A stretch of 64,000 nt of DNA from Bradyrhizobium sp. LMTR 3 (GTDB lineage: Bacteria; Pseudomonadota; Alphaproteobacteria; Rhizobiales; Xanthobacteraceae): the NCBI RefSeq assembly GCF_001693485.1, contig NZ_MAXC01000002.1, positions 1-64,000 of the forward strand. Reading direction: 5' to 3'. Positions 41,294 to 50,533 of the stretch are shown in pieces. Made by a program: the position numbers and the translations under genes. How positions within the stretch are numbered: the stretch's first letter is position 1; each line of letters opens with the position of its first letter. The notes below the pieces were generated by a model. The model ran no database searches. It was not told the DNA's origin and was given only the letters and a program-made list of their open reading frames with translations.

Positions 41294-42031
41294 CTACCTG
41301 CCCTTGAAGTCAGGCTTGCGCTTTTCCGCAAACGCCTTGACGCCTTCCTTGAGGTCGTCGCTGTCGCGCACGACGTCGAGCAGCCGGCGCACCTCGGCGA
41401 CCGTCTCAAGTGGTCCCTTCGGCATCGCATCGCGGGCGAGTTTCTTCAGGGCCCGAACCACCAGCGGCGCATTCGCGGCGATTTTTGCGGCCATCTCCTG
41501 GGCGAGCACGACATGCTGCCCCTTCGGCGCGACCTTGTTGACGAAGCCAATCTGATAGGCCCGCTCCGCCGACATTTCCTCACCGACCAGCAGGAATTCC
41601 ATGGCGATCTTGTGCGGCATGCGCGCCATCACCGAGGAGACGCCGCCGGCGGTGGTGCCGATCTTGCCCTCGGGGTAGATGAAGCGCGTCGTCTCCGAGG
41701 CCACGCACATGTCGGCCATCTGCACCAGCACGAAGGCGCCGCCGACGACCCACCCCGAGGTTGCGGCAATGACCGGCTTGTCCAGCTCAACGCCCAAGCC
41801 GGGCACAGCATGCCACATGTTGACAGGGAGATCGTTCACGTCGGCGCCGACCGAGAAATACGCCTCCTCGGACGAGGCGAGCACCGCCACGCGATCGTCG
41901 CTGTCGTGAAAACGCTGCCAGGCCTGCCGCAGTTCGTCGCACAAGGCGTTGTTGAGCGCGTTGTGCGAAGATCTACGATCCATCGTGATGGTGGCGACGT
42001 GGCCCGTGCTCTCGTAGCGAACAAGCGTCAT
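41294..42031 (-). CDS. Enoyl-CoA hydratase/isomerase family protein
   Basis: 245 residues of the crotonase fold. Marks: ATITMDRRSSHNALNNALCD, AYFSVGADVNDL (oxyanion loop; the usual G-A/AG-G-D is VGAD), PVIAATSGWVVGGAFVLVQM, ADMCVASETTRFIYPEGKIG and ALKKLARDAM. At the catalytic Glu positions of crotonase, PEGKIGTTAG keeps one Glu, so hydratase or isomerase is open. The protein begins MTLVRYESTGHVATITMDR; the upstream frame to 42118 is not family-like. It lies 44 nt after the cupin gene, probably co-transcribed. Confidence 0.85.
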   Translation of the reverse strand: MTLVRYESTGHVATITMDRRSSHNALNNALCDELRQAWQRFHDSDDRVAVLASSEEAYFSVGADVNDLPVNMWHAVPGLGVELDKPVIAATSGWVVGGAFVLVQMADMCVASETTRFIYPEGKIGTTAGGVSSVMARMPHKIAMEFLLVGEEMSAERAYQIGFVNKVAPKGQHVVLAQEMAAKIAANAPLVVRALKKLARDAMPKGPLETVAEVRRLLDVVRDSDDLKEGVKAFAEKRKPDFKGR

Positions 42032-42075
42032 GGGATTCTCTCGAGCGGCGGCGATGCCGGATAACGTTGCAATCG

Positions 42076-42591
42076 TCACTTCTTCTCGGCGGGATCGCGG
42101 TGCACGGGATCGACCCACAGCACTGTCTCCGGCTTTTCCACCGGCTCGATGTCGAGATTGATCGCCACCGCCTCGCCGTCAGAGCGCACCAGCACGCATT
42201 CCAGGACCTCGTCGCGGCTGGCATTGATCTCCTGGTGCGGCACGTAGGGCGGCACGAAGATGAAATCTCCGGGGCCGGCCTCGGCGGTGAACTGCAGATG
42301 TTCGCCCCAGCGCATCCGTGCCTTGCCCTTCACGACATAGATGATGCTTTCGAGATGGCCGTGGTGATGCGCGCCTGTCTTGGCGTCGGGCCGGATCGTG
42401 ACCGTGCCCGCCCACAATTTCTGCGCGCCGACACGGGCGAAATTGATCGCGGCCTTGCGATCCATGCCAGCGGTCGAGGGCACGTTGGGATCGAGTTGAT
42501 TGCCGGGAATCACGCGGACGCCGTCATGCTTCCAGCGCTCGTCGTGATCGTGGGAGTGATGTGAATGGGTGTGGTCATGCGTGCCGGTCAT
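42076..42591 (-). CDS. Single-domain cupin with His-rich N-terminus
   Basis: 171 residues. The N-terminal tail is His-rich (MTGTHDHTHSHHSHDHDERW), a likely metal-binding stretch. The cupin core has the first motif G-x5-H-x-H in RPDAKTGAHHHGHLESIIYV with E6 downstream, and the second PGDFIFVPPYVPHQEINASR, with the His of motif 2 present. It should bind one metal (Fe, Mn, Ni or Zn). The reaction is unknown; such small cupins act as dioxygenases, isomerases or sensors. It is adjacent to the enoyl-CoA hydratase and the hydroxyacid dehydrogenase on the same strand. Confidence 0.85.
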   Translation of the reverse strand: MTGTHDHTHSHHSHDHDERWKHDGVRVIPGNQLDPNVPSTAGMDRKAAINFARVGAQKLWAGTVTIRPDAKTGAHHHGHLESIIYVVKGKARMRWGEHLQFTAEAGPGDFIFVPPYVPHQEINASRDEVLECVLVRSDGEAVAINLDIEPVEKPETVLWVDPVHRDPAEKK

Positions 42592-42719
42592 TGGGCGCCT
42601 TCTCGAAATATCGCTTGTCCCGAACGGTATCGAAATCCAGGGCCGCAAACCAGAAGATTAAGGGAGCCGGCGGCGCATAGGCGTCCCGGTTTTCGTCATG
42701 GCCGGGCGCCCCCGCCTAT

Positions 42720-43700
42720 TCAACGCCGTCTGGGCATCACATCCGGATTGACGACATTCGTCGGTGTTCCGGCGGAATAGGCAGCGATCTGGTCGAAGAT
42801 ATCCGTGAACTGGATTTCGTATTCGTCGCGCGAGACGTAGCCGAGATGCGGTGTGCAGATCACGTTGTCCATGTTCAGGAGCGGATCGTTGACGTCGCGG
42901 AGCGGCTCTTTTTCGTAGACGTCCACCGCCGCCATGCCGGGTCTCCCGGCGCGCAGCGCATTGACCAGCGCGCTCGGCTCGATCAGCGGCGCACGGCTGG
43001 TGTTGACCAGAAGCGCCGACGGCTTCATGCGCGCGAGATCTGCTGCCTTCACGATGCCGCGCGTGGCATCGACGAGCCGCATGTGCAGCGAAAGGACGTC
43101 GCATCGTTCGAAGAAATCAGCCTTGCCTGCCGCAGTCTCGTATCCGTCGGCGCGGGCCTTCGCCATGGCCGGTTCGCGCGCCCATACCAGCACGTTCATG
43201 CCGAACGCCTTGCCGTAGCCCGCGACAACGGCACCGATCCGCCCATAGCCATAAATGCCGAGCGTCTTGCCACGCAGCGTGTTGCCGACGCCGATCTGCC
43301 ATTTGCCGGCCTTGAGCGCCGCCATTTGCTGCGGAATCGCGCGCATCGCCGCCAGGATCAGGCCCCAGGTGAATTCGGCGGTCGCATAGGACGGCGTATC
43401 GGCATGCTGGCTCGACGACACGACGATGCCGAGCCGGGTGCAGGTGTCGATGTCGATATGCGGATAGACGCTGCGCTGGCTGATCAGTTTTAGCTTCGGC
43501 AAGCGTTCCAGCAGCGGCGTCCGGATCTGCGTGCGCTCGCGGATTAGCACCAGCGCTTCGGTATCGCGCAGGCGCTCCACCAGCGCATCGACATCCTGGA
43601 CGTGATCGTTCCAGATCGTGACGTCGTGTCCGGTTAGCTTGCCGAAACAATCGAGGGTGCGCAGCGTGTCGAAATAGTCGTCGAGGATCGAGACCTTCAC
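42720..43700 (-). CDS. D-isomer-specific 2-hydroxyacid dehydrogenase
   Basis: 326 residues. The NAD-binding fold starts at [20 protein letters not shown] (GxGxxG). The catalytic triad is complete: Arg in [13 protein letters not shown], Glu in DVYEKEPL and His in CTPHLGYV. The substrate-domain start [20 protein letters not shown] and the SERYPH-like stretch [20 protein letters not shown] are close to enzymes annotated as D-3-phosphoglycerate dehydrogenase-like; without an ACT domain it is not SerA. Probably reduces or oxidises a small 2-ketoacid. First of a minus-strand set with the cupin and hydratase; FKBP is upstream. Confidence 0.88.
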   Translation of the reverse strand: MKVSILDDYFDTLRTLDCFGKLTGHDVTIWNDHVQDVDALVERLRDTEALVLIRERTQIRTPLLERLPKLKLISQRSVYPHIDIDTCTRLGIVVSSSQHADTPSYATAEFTWGLILAAMRAIPQQMAALKAGKWQIGVGNTLRGKTLGIYGYGRIGAVVAGYGKAFGMNVLVWAREPAMAKARADGYETAAGKADFFERCDVLSLHMRLVDATRGIVKAADLARMKPSALLVNTSRAPLIEPSALVNALRAGRPGMAAVDVYEKEPLRDVNDPLLNMDNVICTPHLGYVSRDEYEIQFTDIFDQIAAYSAGTPTNVVNPDVMPRRR

Positions 43701-43726
43701 GATGCGCTCCCTCGCTCCGTGTGCGG

Positions 43727-44185
43727 CTACTTCACCGCCAGCAATTCGACGTCAAACATCAGCGTCGCGTTCGGCGGAATGACGCCGCCGGCACCCCGCG
43801 CGCCGTAACCGAGCGCGGGCGGAATGATCAGCGTGCGCTTGCCGCCGACGTTCATCGATGCGACGCCTTCGTCCCAGCCGGCGATCACCTGGCGCTGGCC
43901 GATCTTGAACTCGAACGGCTCGTTACGGTCGACGGAGGAATCGAACTTCTTGCCCTTCTGGCCGTTCTCGTAGAGCCAGCCGGTGTAATGCATGACGCAG
44001 GTCTGGCCGGTCTTGGGCGAGGCGCCGGTGCCGACCTTGCTGTCGATGATCTGCAAGCCTGAAGCTGTGGTCATGGGTTTTCCTGCGGTCTGGGCCGCTG
44101 CCATCCTCATGGCAGCGGGCGTTGAAACCGCGGCTGCCACGGCGGCAAATGCGGTCCGGAAGATCGTGCGTCGCGAGAAGCGCAT
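43727..44185 (-). CDS. Exported FKBP-type peptidyl-prolyl isomerase
   Basis: 152 residues with a twin-arginine-like signal ([20 protein letters not shown] to MAAAQ). The FKBP domain (about 40-152) is complete: [78 protein letters not shown]. It catalyses cis-trans isomerisation of Xaa-Pro bonds, here outside the cytoplasm. The start at 44185 follows an AAGAGG-like site. It lies 26 nt before the hydroxyacid dehydrogenase gene, so co-transcription is possible, though the functions look unrelated. Confidence 0.9.
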   Translation of the reverse strand: MRFSRRTIFRTAFAAVAAAVSTPAAMRMAAAQTAGKPMTTASGLQIIDSKVGTGASPKTGQTCVMHYTGWLYENGQKGKKFDSSVDRNEPFEFKIGQRQVIAGWDEGVASMNVGGKRTLIIPPALGYGARGAGGVIPPNATLMFDVELLAVK

Positions 44186-44269
44186 CTGTTGAACCTCTTT
44201 CTGGAGAGACGGAGCTTCTAGAGCCTTATCGGTTCTGATTGAATCGGAACCGGGCTCTAGTCTTTTGTC

Positions 44270-44318
44270 TTGACGCGTTTTCTTCACGCGAACCGGTATC
44301 CACTTCGCTCGAAAACGC
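44270..44318. repeat. Dispersed repeat, intergenic copy
   Basis: 49 nt matching 10190-10238 inside glpS (about 39 identities, no gaps). Here it lies between the GGT stop (44328) and the FKBP start (44185). Its ends gcgttttc and gaaaacgc are complementary. Elements with this acttcgctcgaaaacgc core are, from memory, common in Rhizobiales. Confidence 0.75.
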
Positions 44319-44327
44319 TATCGACGC

Positions 44328-45914
44328 TCAGTAGCCCAGCGCGCAACCGTCCTTGCGGGGATCGGAACCGCCGGTCAGCGTGCCCTTGTCCCAGTCGATC
44401 CAGATCGCCTGGCCGCCGCCGAGCGGACCGACCACGCTGGTGGTCTTGTGGCCGATGTTCTTCAGGCCCTCGACGATCTCGGCCGGCACGCTGTCCTCGA
44501 GCTGGTAGACGCCTTCGTAGTGCAGGCCGCGCGGCATATCGATGGCTTCCTGCACGTCGCAGCCATAGTCCAGCATATTGGTCAGCACGTGCGTCTGTCC
44601 CACCGGCTGATACTGGCCGCCCATCACGCCGAACGGCATCACCGCGCGGCCGTTCCTGGTCGCGAGCGACGGGATGATGGTATGCAGCGGCCGCTTGCCC
44701 GGCGCGATGCAATTGGGATGGCCGGGCTGGATCCGGAAACCGCCGGCGCGGTTTTGCAGGAGGATGCCGGTCTTGTTGGAAACGATCGCCGAGCCGAACG
44801 AATGCGCGATCGAATTGATGAACGAACAGACGTTGCGGTCCTTGTCGACCACGGTGATGTAGACGGTCGATGGATTCATCGGCGGCGCGACGTTCGGCAG
44901 ATCGAGCAGCCGGTCCATCCGGATATTCTTGATGTGCTCCTCGGCGAACTCCTTGGCGAGGATTCCGGCGACATCGACATGAACATACTGCGGATCGGCG
45001 ACGTGCTGCTCGCGCATCATATAAGCGATGCGCGCGGCTTCCGCCTCCAGATGGAAACGCTCGACGCTGAGCGGCGCGAATTTCGTCAGATCGAAGCGAG
45101 AAAGGATGTTCAGCATCACCAGCATGGTGATGCCAGGACCGTTCGGTGGGCACTGCCAGACATCGTGGCCTTTGTACAACGTGCCGATCGGCGATGTCGT
45201 CTCGGTCGAATGTGCGGCGAAATCTTCCAGCGTGTGCAGGCCGCCGATGCCGCGCAAGGTCTCGACCATGTCCGCGGCGATCTCGCCGGTATAAAACGCA
45301 TCGCGGCCGTTCTTGGCGATCGCACGCAGGGTCTTGCCCAATTCGGGCTGGTGGATCACGTCGCCGGCAACCGCGGGCTTGCCGTGCGGCAGCAGATAGC
45401 GCTCGGTGTTGGTGCCGTTCTTCAGCTTCTCGAACTGGTTCTTCCAGTCGAAAGCAATACGGGGCGCGACGACGTAGCCTTCCTCGGCAGCCTTGATCGC
45501 GGGCTGCAGAAGCGTGTCGAGTCCCATCTTGCCATGGTCGCGCAGGATCGTCTCCCAGGCGTCAATCGCGCCGGGAATGCTCACTGCATGCGCCGAGGTC
45601 AGCGGTACCGAATGGATCTTGCGCTCGAGGTACCATTCGGCCTTGGCCGCCATCGGCGCGCGGCCGGAGCCATTATAGGCGACGATCTTGCCCTCGCCCT
45701 TGGGTTGGATCAGCGCGAAGCAATCGCCCCCGATACCGGTCGATTGCGGCTCGATGACACCGAGCAGCGCGCAAGCCGCGACCGCGGCGTCCGCCGCCGT
45801 GCCACCCGCCCGCATCACGTCGATTGCGGCCAATGCGGCCTCCGGATGCGACGTAGCCACCATCGCGTTCTGGGCATGGACCGTGGAGCGGCCGGCGAAA
45901 TGGAAATTCCTCAT
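44328..45914 (-). CDS. Gamma-glutamyltransferase-like Ntn-hydrolase, no signal peptide
   Basis: 528 residues, a self-cleaving Ntn-hydrolase precursor. The N-terminal large subunit shows GGTAADAAVAACALLGVIEP and STGIGGDCFALIQ. The likely nucleophile is T350 in NPSTVYITVVDKDRNVCSFI, where classical GGTs have T-T-H-x-S-V-V-D; cleavage before T350 would give a ~178-residue small subunit with GSAIVSNKTGILLQNRAGGF and a C-terminal GPLGGGQAIW. There is no export signal, so it is probably cytoplasmic, like YwrD-type proteins. It may act on gamma-glutamyl amides or on a cephalosporin-type acyl group. Upstream frame beyond 45914 is non-family. Confidence 0.88.
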   Translation of the reverse strand: MRNFHFAGRSTVHAQNAMVATSHPEAALAAIDVMRAGGTAADAAVAACALLGVIEPQSTGIGGDCFALIQPKGEGKIVAYNGSGRAPMAAKAEWYLERKIHSVPLTSAHAVSIPGAIDAWETILRDHGKMGLDTLLQPAIKAAEEGYVVAPRIAFDWKNQFEKLKNGTNTERYLLPHGKPAVAGDVIHQPELGKTLRAIAKNGRDAFYTGEIAADMVETLRGIGGLHTLEDFAAHSTETTSPIGTLYKGHDVWQCPPNGPGITMLVMLNILSRFDLTKFAPLSVERFHLEAEAARIAYMMREQHVADPQYVHVDVAGILAKEFAEEHIKNIRMDRLLDLPNVAPPMNPSTVYITVVDKDRNVCSFINSIAHSFGSAIVSNKTGILLQNRAGGFRIQPGHPNCIAPGKRPLHTIIPSLATRNGRAVMPFGVMGGQYQPVGQTHVLTNMLDYGCDVQEAIDMPRGLHYEGVYQLEDSVPAEIVEGLKNIGHKTTSVVGPLGGGQAIWIDWDKGTLTGGSDPRKDGCALGY

Positions 45915-46216
45915 CGCGAGTGCTTTCTTTTCAGCGTTTCTTGAGCATCCCGCGGGAGCATCGGGCGGGTTTACAGACGGTTCTTTGGCATATTCATCCC
46001 CGGCAGGGCAATGGCTGGCATGCCAAGGAAAGTCACGATCTCCGTCGCCCCTGCCAAAGTTTGCGAAAGCAAGGGCGCCCATACGCCCTGTCCTACGGAA
46101 AAGGCACTGCGGTAGACGCCTTCTGCCATTCCGACGGCCGGTGGTTATGGGTCCCTGCGTTTCGCAGGGACGACGGCGGGGTTTCCCCTGCGCGGCCCGC
46201 CTGATAAACGATCGCC
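45915..46216. other. Divergent intergenic region with one REP-type hairpin
   Basis: 302 nt between the divergent ggt-like and trhO genes. gtccctgcg (46152-46160) and cgcagggac (46164-46172) form a perfect 9-bp stem with a ttt loop, a common small repeat. No promoter boxes are clear. Confidence 0.5.
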
Positions 46217-46969
46217 ATGCCGCTCAAGGTCGCCGCCTTCTATCAATTCGCCGCGCTATCGGACTTCCGGGAGTTGCGCGAACCGCTGCGCTCGTTTGCT
46301 GCAGGCCTCGGGCTGAAGGGCAGCGTGCTGCTGGCGGATGAGGGCATCAACGGCACGGTTGCGGGCGGCGATGCGAGCATCGACGCGTTCGTCGGCGAAT
46401 TGCAGCACGGCGCCCTTTTCGGCGGGCGGCTCAGCAATCTCGAACTCAAGTTTTCGACCGCTTCCGAGATGCCGTTTCAGCGGCTGAAGATCCGGCTGAA
46501 GAAGGAAATCGTCACGCTCGGAGATATGGCGGTCGATCCGACGCGACAGGTCGGCACCTATGTCGAGCCGTCAGACTGGAACGAACTGATCGCAGCGCCC
46601 GACACGCTGGTGATCGACACCCGCAATGCCTTCGAAGTAGCGATGGGGACGTTCGAAGGCGCGGTCGACCCCGGCATCAAGAGCTTTGGGCAGTTCAAGG
46701 AATTCGCCGCACAGAAGCTCGATCCGGCGAAGCACAAGAAGATTGCGATGTTCTGCACCGGCGGCATCCGATGCGAGAAGGCCAGCGCCTATCTGCTGGC
46801 GCACGGATTTGACGAGGTCTATCATCTCAAGGGCGGCATCCTCGGCTACCTCGAGGGCGTACCGGAGAATGAGAGCCGCTGGCGCGGCGAATGCTTCGTG
46901 TTCGACGAACGCGTGGCGCTGGGCCACGGCCTGCGGCAGCGACGAGGGAACGATGGCGCCCAAGAATGA
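46217..46969 (+). CDS. trhO: tRNA uridine(34) hydroxylase, rhodanese type
   Basis: 250 residues of the TrhO (YceA) family, which forms 5-hydroxyuridine at wobble position 34 with oxygen. The N-terminal acylphosphatase-like domain runs to ~105 (AAFYQFAALSDFRELREPLR, VLLADEGINGTVAGG, PFQRLKIRLKKEIVTLG); the rhodanese domain follows (TLVIDTRNAFEVAMGTFEGA) with catalytic C180 in FCTGGIRCEKASAYL and LKGGILGYLEGVPENESRWR. It lacks the long C-terminal zinc region of some homologues, ending soon after CFVFDERVALGHGL. It overlaps slyX by 17 nt. Confidence 0.93.
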   Translation: MPLKVAAFYQFAALSDFRELREPLRSFAAGLGLKGSVLLADEGINGTVAGGDASIDAFVGELQHGALFGGRLSNLELKFSTASEMPFQRLKIRLKKEIVTLGDMAVDPTRQVGTYVEPSDWNELIAAPDTLVIDTRNAFEVAMGTFEGAVDPGIKSFGQFKEFAAQKLDPAKHKKIAMFCTGGIRCEKASAYLLAHGFDEVYHLKGGILGYLEGVPENESRWRGECFVFDERVALGHGLRQRRGNDGAQE

Positions 46970-47177
46970 CGTCACCGCACTGAGCGAGCGTCTCGACGCA
47001 CTGGAAATACGGGCGACGTTCCAGGATGACACGATCGAGGTGCTGAACCAGACGATTACCGCACAATGGCACCAGATCGATGCGTTGACGCGCCAATTGG
47101 CTGAACTGAAGGAGCGCCTGCGGGAAGCCGAAAGCAACTTCCCCGGTCCGGCGAACGAGCCGCCGCCGCATTATTGA
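46953..47177 (+). CDS. slyX: SlyX family protein
   Basis: 74 residues, a short coiled-coil of the SlyX family: LSERLDALEIRATFQDDTIE, VLNQTITAQWHQIDALTRQL, AELKERLREAE, and the usual polar C-terminus ending PPPHY. Function unknown; SlyX is named from its place next to slyD in E. coli. The gene starts inside the end of trhO in another frame (17-nt overlap), so it is translationally coupled. Confidence 0.9.
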   Translation: MAPKNDVTALSERLDALEIRATFQDDTIEVLNQTITAQWHQIDALTRQLAELKERLREAESNFPGPANEPPPHY

Positions 47178-47186
47178 AGTACAAAC

Positions 47187-47214
47187 AGAAACGGCCTCCG
47201 CTTGGGGAGACCGT
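47187..47214. terminator. Putative terminator hairpin after slyX
   Basis: aaacgg (47187-47192) with ccgttt (47209-47214), and ctcc with ggag inside, form a stem with one mismatch and a gcttgg loop. It starts 10 nt after the slyX stop. The U-run is short on both strands, so it could act for slyX or for the convergent small gene. Confidence 0.4.
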
Positions 47215-47245
47215 TTGCCACGCGAAACGATTCACGCCATTTGCA

Positions 47246-47500
<255 letters not shown>

Positions 47501-47599
47501 TTACGCCGGTTCCACATTCGCCCTCGCTATCCGTCCTTGGCCTCGAGGGAACCTGCGTGTATCAGAGGCGCATCAGCCGCGCCCGCAGGAATCCACGTT

Positions 47600-48646
47600 T
47601 TGTCTCAGAAATCCGTAGCAAAACCCTTTGTCGAAGTGCTCTCCGGCCGCAGGCAGAAGGTGCCGCCGGTCTGGATGATGCGACAGGCCGGCCGCTATCT
47701 GCCGGAGTACCGCGAGCTGCGCGCCAAGGCGGGAAGCTTTCTCGACCTGTGCTTTACGCCGGAATATGCTGCCGAGGTAACGCTGCAGCCGATCCGCCGT
47801 TTCAACTTCGATGCGGCGATCATCTTTTCCGACATTCTCGTCATCCCCCACGCACTCGGCCGCTCCGTGCGCTTCGAGGCCGGCGAAGGTCCGCGGCTTG
47901 ATCCGCTAGATACCCCCGAACATGTGGCGGCGCTCGCGCGCCATGCCGATTTCGGCAGGCTCGAACCGGTCTATGAAGCGTTACATCGCGTGAAGCGCGA
48001 GCTCGCACCCGAGATCGCGCTGATCGGCTTCTGCGGTGCGCCCTGGACGGTCGCAACCTACATGGTTGCAGGACAGGGCACGCCGGATCAGGCGCCGGCG
48101 CGGATGATGGCCTACCGTCATCCCGAGGCGTTCGCTGAAATCATCGACGTGCTGGTGGAGAATTCGATCCAGTATCTGCTCGGCCAGCTCAAGGCCGGCG
48201 CCGACTGCTTGCAGATCTTCGACACCTGGGCCGGCGTGCTACCGCCGCGCGAATTCGAACGCTGGTCGATCGAGCCGGCGAAACGCATCGTGGCCGGCGT
48301 GCGCGCGCAAGTGCCGGATGCCAAGATCATCGGCTTTCCGCGCGGCGCCGGCGCGCTGCTGCCGGCCTATGTGGAGGCAACGGGCGTCAACGCAGTCAGC
48401 ATTGACTGGGCGGCCGAACCTTCCATGGTCCGCGAGCGCGTGCAGAACCGTGTCGCCGTGCAGGGCAATCTCGATCCGCTGGCGTTGATCGCAGGAGGCG
48501 CCGCACTCGACCGCGCCGTCGACGACGTGCTGGCGAACTACGCGCAAGGACGGCTGATCTTCAACCTCGGCCACGGCATCCAGCCGGAAACCCCGATCGC
48601 CCATGTCGAGCAGATGCTCGAGCGGGTGAGGGGGTACGGCAGCTAA
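47600..48646 (+). CDS. hemE: Uroporphyrinogen decarboxylase
   Basis: Haem pathway enzyme converting uroporphyrinogen III to coproporphyrinogen III in the cytoplasm. 348 residues from the proposed TTG start at 47600 ([20 protein letters not shown]); the ATG at 47537 would add 21 atypical residues, and AGGAA lies upstream of the TTG. The active-site signature is [20 protein letters not shown]; the Asp that holds the pyrrole NH groups is in [12 protein letters not shown]; then [31 protein letters not shown] and [16 protein letters not shown]. It stands alone; an unrelated REP element follows. Confidence 0.96.
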   Translation: MSQKSVAKPFVEVLSGRRQKVPPVWMMRQAGRYLPEYRELRAKAGSFLDLCFTPEYAAEVTLQPIRRFNFDAAIIFSDILVIPHALGRSVRFEAGEGPRLDPLDTPEHVAALARHADFGRLEPVYEALHRVKRELAPEIALIGFCGAPWTVATYMVAGQGTPDQAPARMMAYRHPEAFAEIIDVLVENSIQYLLGQLKAGADCLQIFDTWAGVLPPREFERWSIEPAKRIVAGVRAQVPDAKIIGFPRGAGALLPAYVEATGVNAVSIDWAAEPSMVRERVQNRVAVQGNLDPLALIAGGAALDRAVDDVLANYAQGRLIFNLGHGIQPETPIAHVEQMLERVRGYGS

Positions 48647-48657
48647 TGCAGCTTGGC

Positions 48658-48775
48658 CGTCATGCCCCGCGAAGGCGGGGCATCCAGTAACCACCGCCTT
48701 TCATTAGAATCGAGATGTCACGGCGTACTGGATCATCCGCCGGAGCCTGTCATCGGGCGCGCATTCGCGCGACCC
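48658..48775. repeat. REP-like elements downstream of hemE
   Basis: gtcatgccccgcgaaggcgg begins a hairpin with a gcggggcatcc right arm (about 48660-48690). A second element (about 48722-48772) contains tcatcgggcgcgcattcgcg and ends gacccgttggcggatgatga. A variant of the second (gcgcgcatgcgcgcgacccg) occurs near 29808-29828. Confidence 0.6.
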
Positions 48776-48812
48776 GTTGGCGGATGATGACAGCAGTGTT
48801 TGCCGCTTCAGC

Positions 48813-50426
48813 CTACCGCGCATCCTCCAAAATCATGTCGGACGCCTTCTCTGCGATCATGATGGTTGGCGCGTTGGTATTGCCGGACATCAGATCAGGC
48901 ATGATCGAGGCATCGACCACGCGAAGGCCTTCGATGCCGCGCACGCGCAAGCGCTGGTCGACGACCGCGAGCGCGTCGCTGCCCATCCGGCAGGTCGAGG
49001 TCGGATGATAGACCGTGCTGCCGGTGCGGCGGCAGAAGTCCAGCAATTCGTCGTCACTCTGTACCTTCGAACCCGGATCGACTTCTGAGACCGCGTAAGC
49101 CTTCAGCGCGGGGGCTGCGAGGATCTTGCGCAGGATGCGGATGCCGTCGATGAAAGCGCGGCGATCGGTTTCGGTAGCGAGGTAATTGATGCGGATTTCC
49201 GGCGGCACCGAAGGGTCCGCGCTCCTGATACGCAGCGAACCGCGGCTCTCCGGGCGCAACTGGCAGACGGAAGCGGTGAAACCGGAAAGCGCGTGAAGTT
49301 TCTCGCCCATCTTGTCGGTCGAGAACGGCAGGAAGTGAATCTGGATGTCGGGCGACGCCAGCCGCGGGCTGGTCTTGAAGAAAGCGCCTGACGTGCCGGC
49401 CGCGATCGTCAGCGGCCCTTTGCGCAAGGCGGCGTACTGAATGCCCGCCATCATCTTCCGGATCGGGTTGTTGACGACATCGTTGAGCGTGCACTTTTGC
49501 GCACAGCGGGTGATCAGGCGGACCTGCATGTGGTCCTGCAGATCGTTGCCGACGCCCGGCGCATCGAGCACGATCTCGATGCCGTGCTGCTTCAACAGAT
49601 CCGCCGGGCCGACGCCCGAGAGCTGCAGTAGTTGCGGCGAATTGTATGCGCCGCTGGAGACCAGAATTTCCTTGCGCGCCCGTGCGGTCCGCACGCGGCC
49701 TTCCTGCTTGTATTCGATCGCCTTGGCGCGGCGGCCTTCGAACAGGATGCGCTGCGCCAGCGCGGAAGTCTCGACCCGCAGGTTAGGCCGCTTCCTGGCG
49801 GGACGAAGATACGAGAACGCCGTGCTGGCCCGGCGCCCACGCCGCGTCGTGGTCTGGAAAAATCCCGCGCCCTCCTGCGCGGCGCCGTTAAAATCGGGAT
49901 TGGTCGGAATGCCGGTCTCAGCCGCGGCGACGACAAACGCTTCCGACAGGGGATCGTGATGCCGCCAGTCGGACACCGGCAGCGGGCCGCCGGCGCCGTG
50001 ATATTTGTCCGCGCCGCGCTGCTGGTTTTCGGCCTTCTTGAAATAGGGCAGCACGTCGTCATAGCCCCAGCCGGCATTGCCGCGCTGCCGCCATCGATCG
50101 TAATCCTCGTGCTGGCCGCGCACATAGAGCAGGCCGTTGATGGAACTGGAGCCGCCGAGCACCTTTCCGCGCGGCTGGAACACCTGCCTCCCGTTCAATC
50201 CCGGTTCCGGCTCGGTCTGGTACATCCAGTTGACGGATTTTTCCTTGAACAGTTTGCCGTAGCCGAGCGGCACGTGGATCCAGAGATTGGTGTCCTTCGG
50301 CCCGGCCTCCAGCAACAGGACGGAGTGCTTGCCGTCGGCCGTCAATCGATTGGCGAGCACGCATCCGGCCGATCCGGCGCCGACGATGACGTAGTCGAAT
50401 TCGGAAGCTTCATTGTTCTTGTTCAT
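48813..50426 (-). CDS. GMC-family FAD oxidoreductase (choline dehydrogenase-like)
   Basis: 537 residues. N-terminal FAD motif FDYVIVGAGSAGCVLANRLT; the GMC-1 signature WMYQTEPEPGLNGRQVFQPR with GKVLGGSSSINGLLYVRGQH; GMC-2 SSGAYNSPQLLQLSGVGPAD; and the C-terminal HPTSTCRMG with the catalytic His in YHPTST and Asn in GNTNAPTIMIAEKASD. It oxidises an alcohol, with electrons to a quinone or other acceptor. It lies downstream of the MarR-hydratase pair on the same strand, so the substrate is probably an alcohol in the same catabolic route, not necessarily choline. Confidence 0.93.
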   Translation of the reverse strand: MNKNNEASEFDYVIVGAGSAGCVLANRLTADGKHSVLLLEAGPKDTNLWIHVPLGYGKLFKEKSVNWMYQTEPEPGLNGRQVFQPRGKVLGGSSSINGLLYVRGQHEDYDRWRQRGNAGWGYDDVLPYFKKAENQQRGADKYHGAGGPLPVSDWRHHDPLSEAFVVAAAETGIPTNPDFNGAAQEGAGFFQTTTRRGRRASTAFSYLRPARKRPNLRVETSALAQRILFEGRRAKAIEYKQEGRVRTARARKEILVSSGAYNSPQLLQLSGVGPADLLKQHGIEIVLDAPGVGNDLQDHMQVRLITRCAQKCTLNDVVNNPIRKMMAGIQYAALRKGPLTIAAGTSGAFFKTSPRLASPDIQIHFLPFSTDKMGEKLHALSGFTASVCQLRPESRGSLRIRSADPSVPPEIRINYLATETDRRAFIDGIRILRKILAAPALKAYAVSEVDPGSKVQSDDELLDFCRRTGSTVYHPTSTCRMGSDALAVVDQRLRVRGIEGLRVVDASIMPDLMSGNTNAPTIMIAEKASDMILEDAR

Positions 50427-50533
50427 TTGTTTCCCCCGCAGGCGGCCCAAAGAGGTAGCTGGGCCGCCACGGGCGGTCAATTGCCTCGCCGTCGCAGGCG
50501 GGGAAAAACGATCTTCAATGCAGCCGGCGCCGG

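Noticed and set aside
48813-50426. Naming the GMC enzyme betA (choline dehydrogenase)
   Set aside because: No betaine aldehyde dehydrogenase, BetI or choline transporter is adjacent, and GMC enzymes with this length act on many alcohols; neighbours point to acyl-CoA catabolism.
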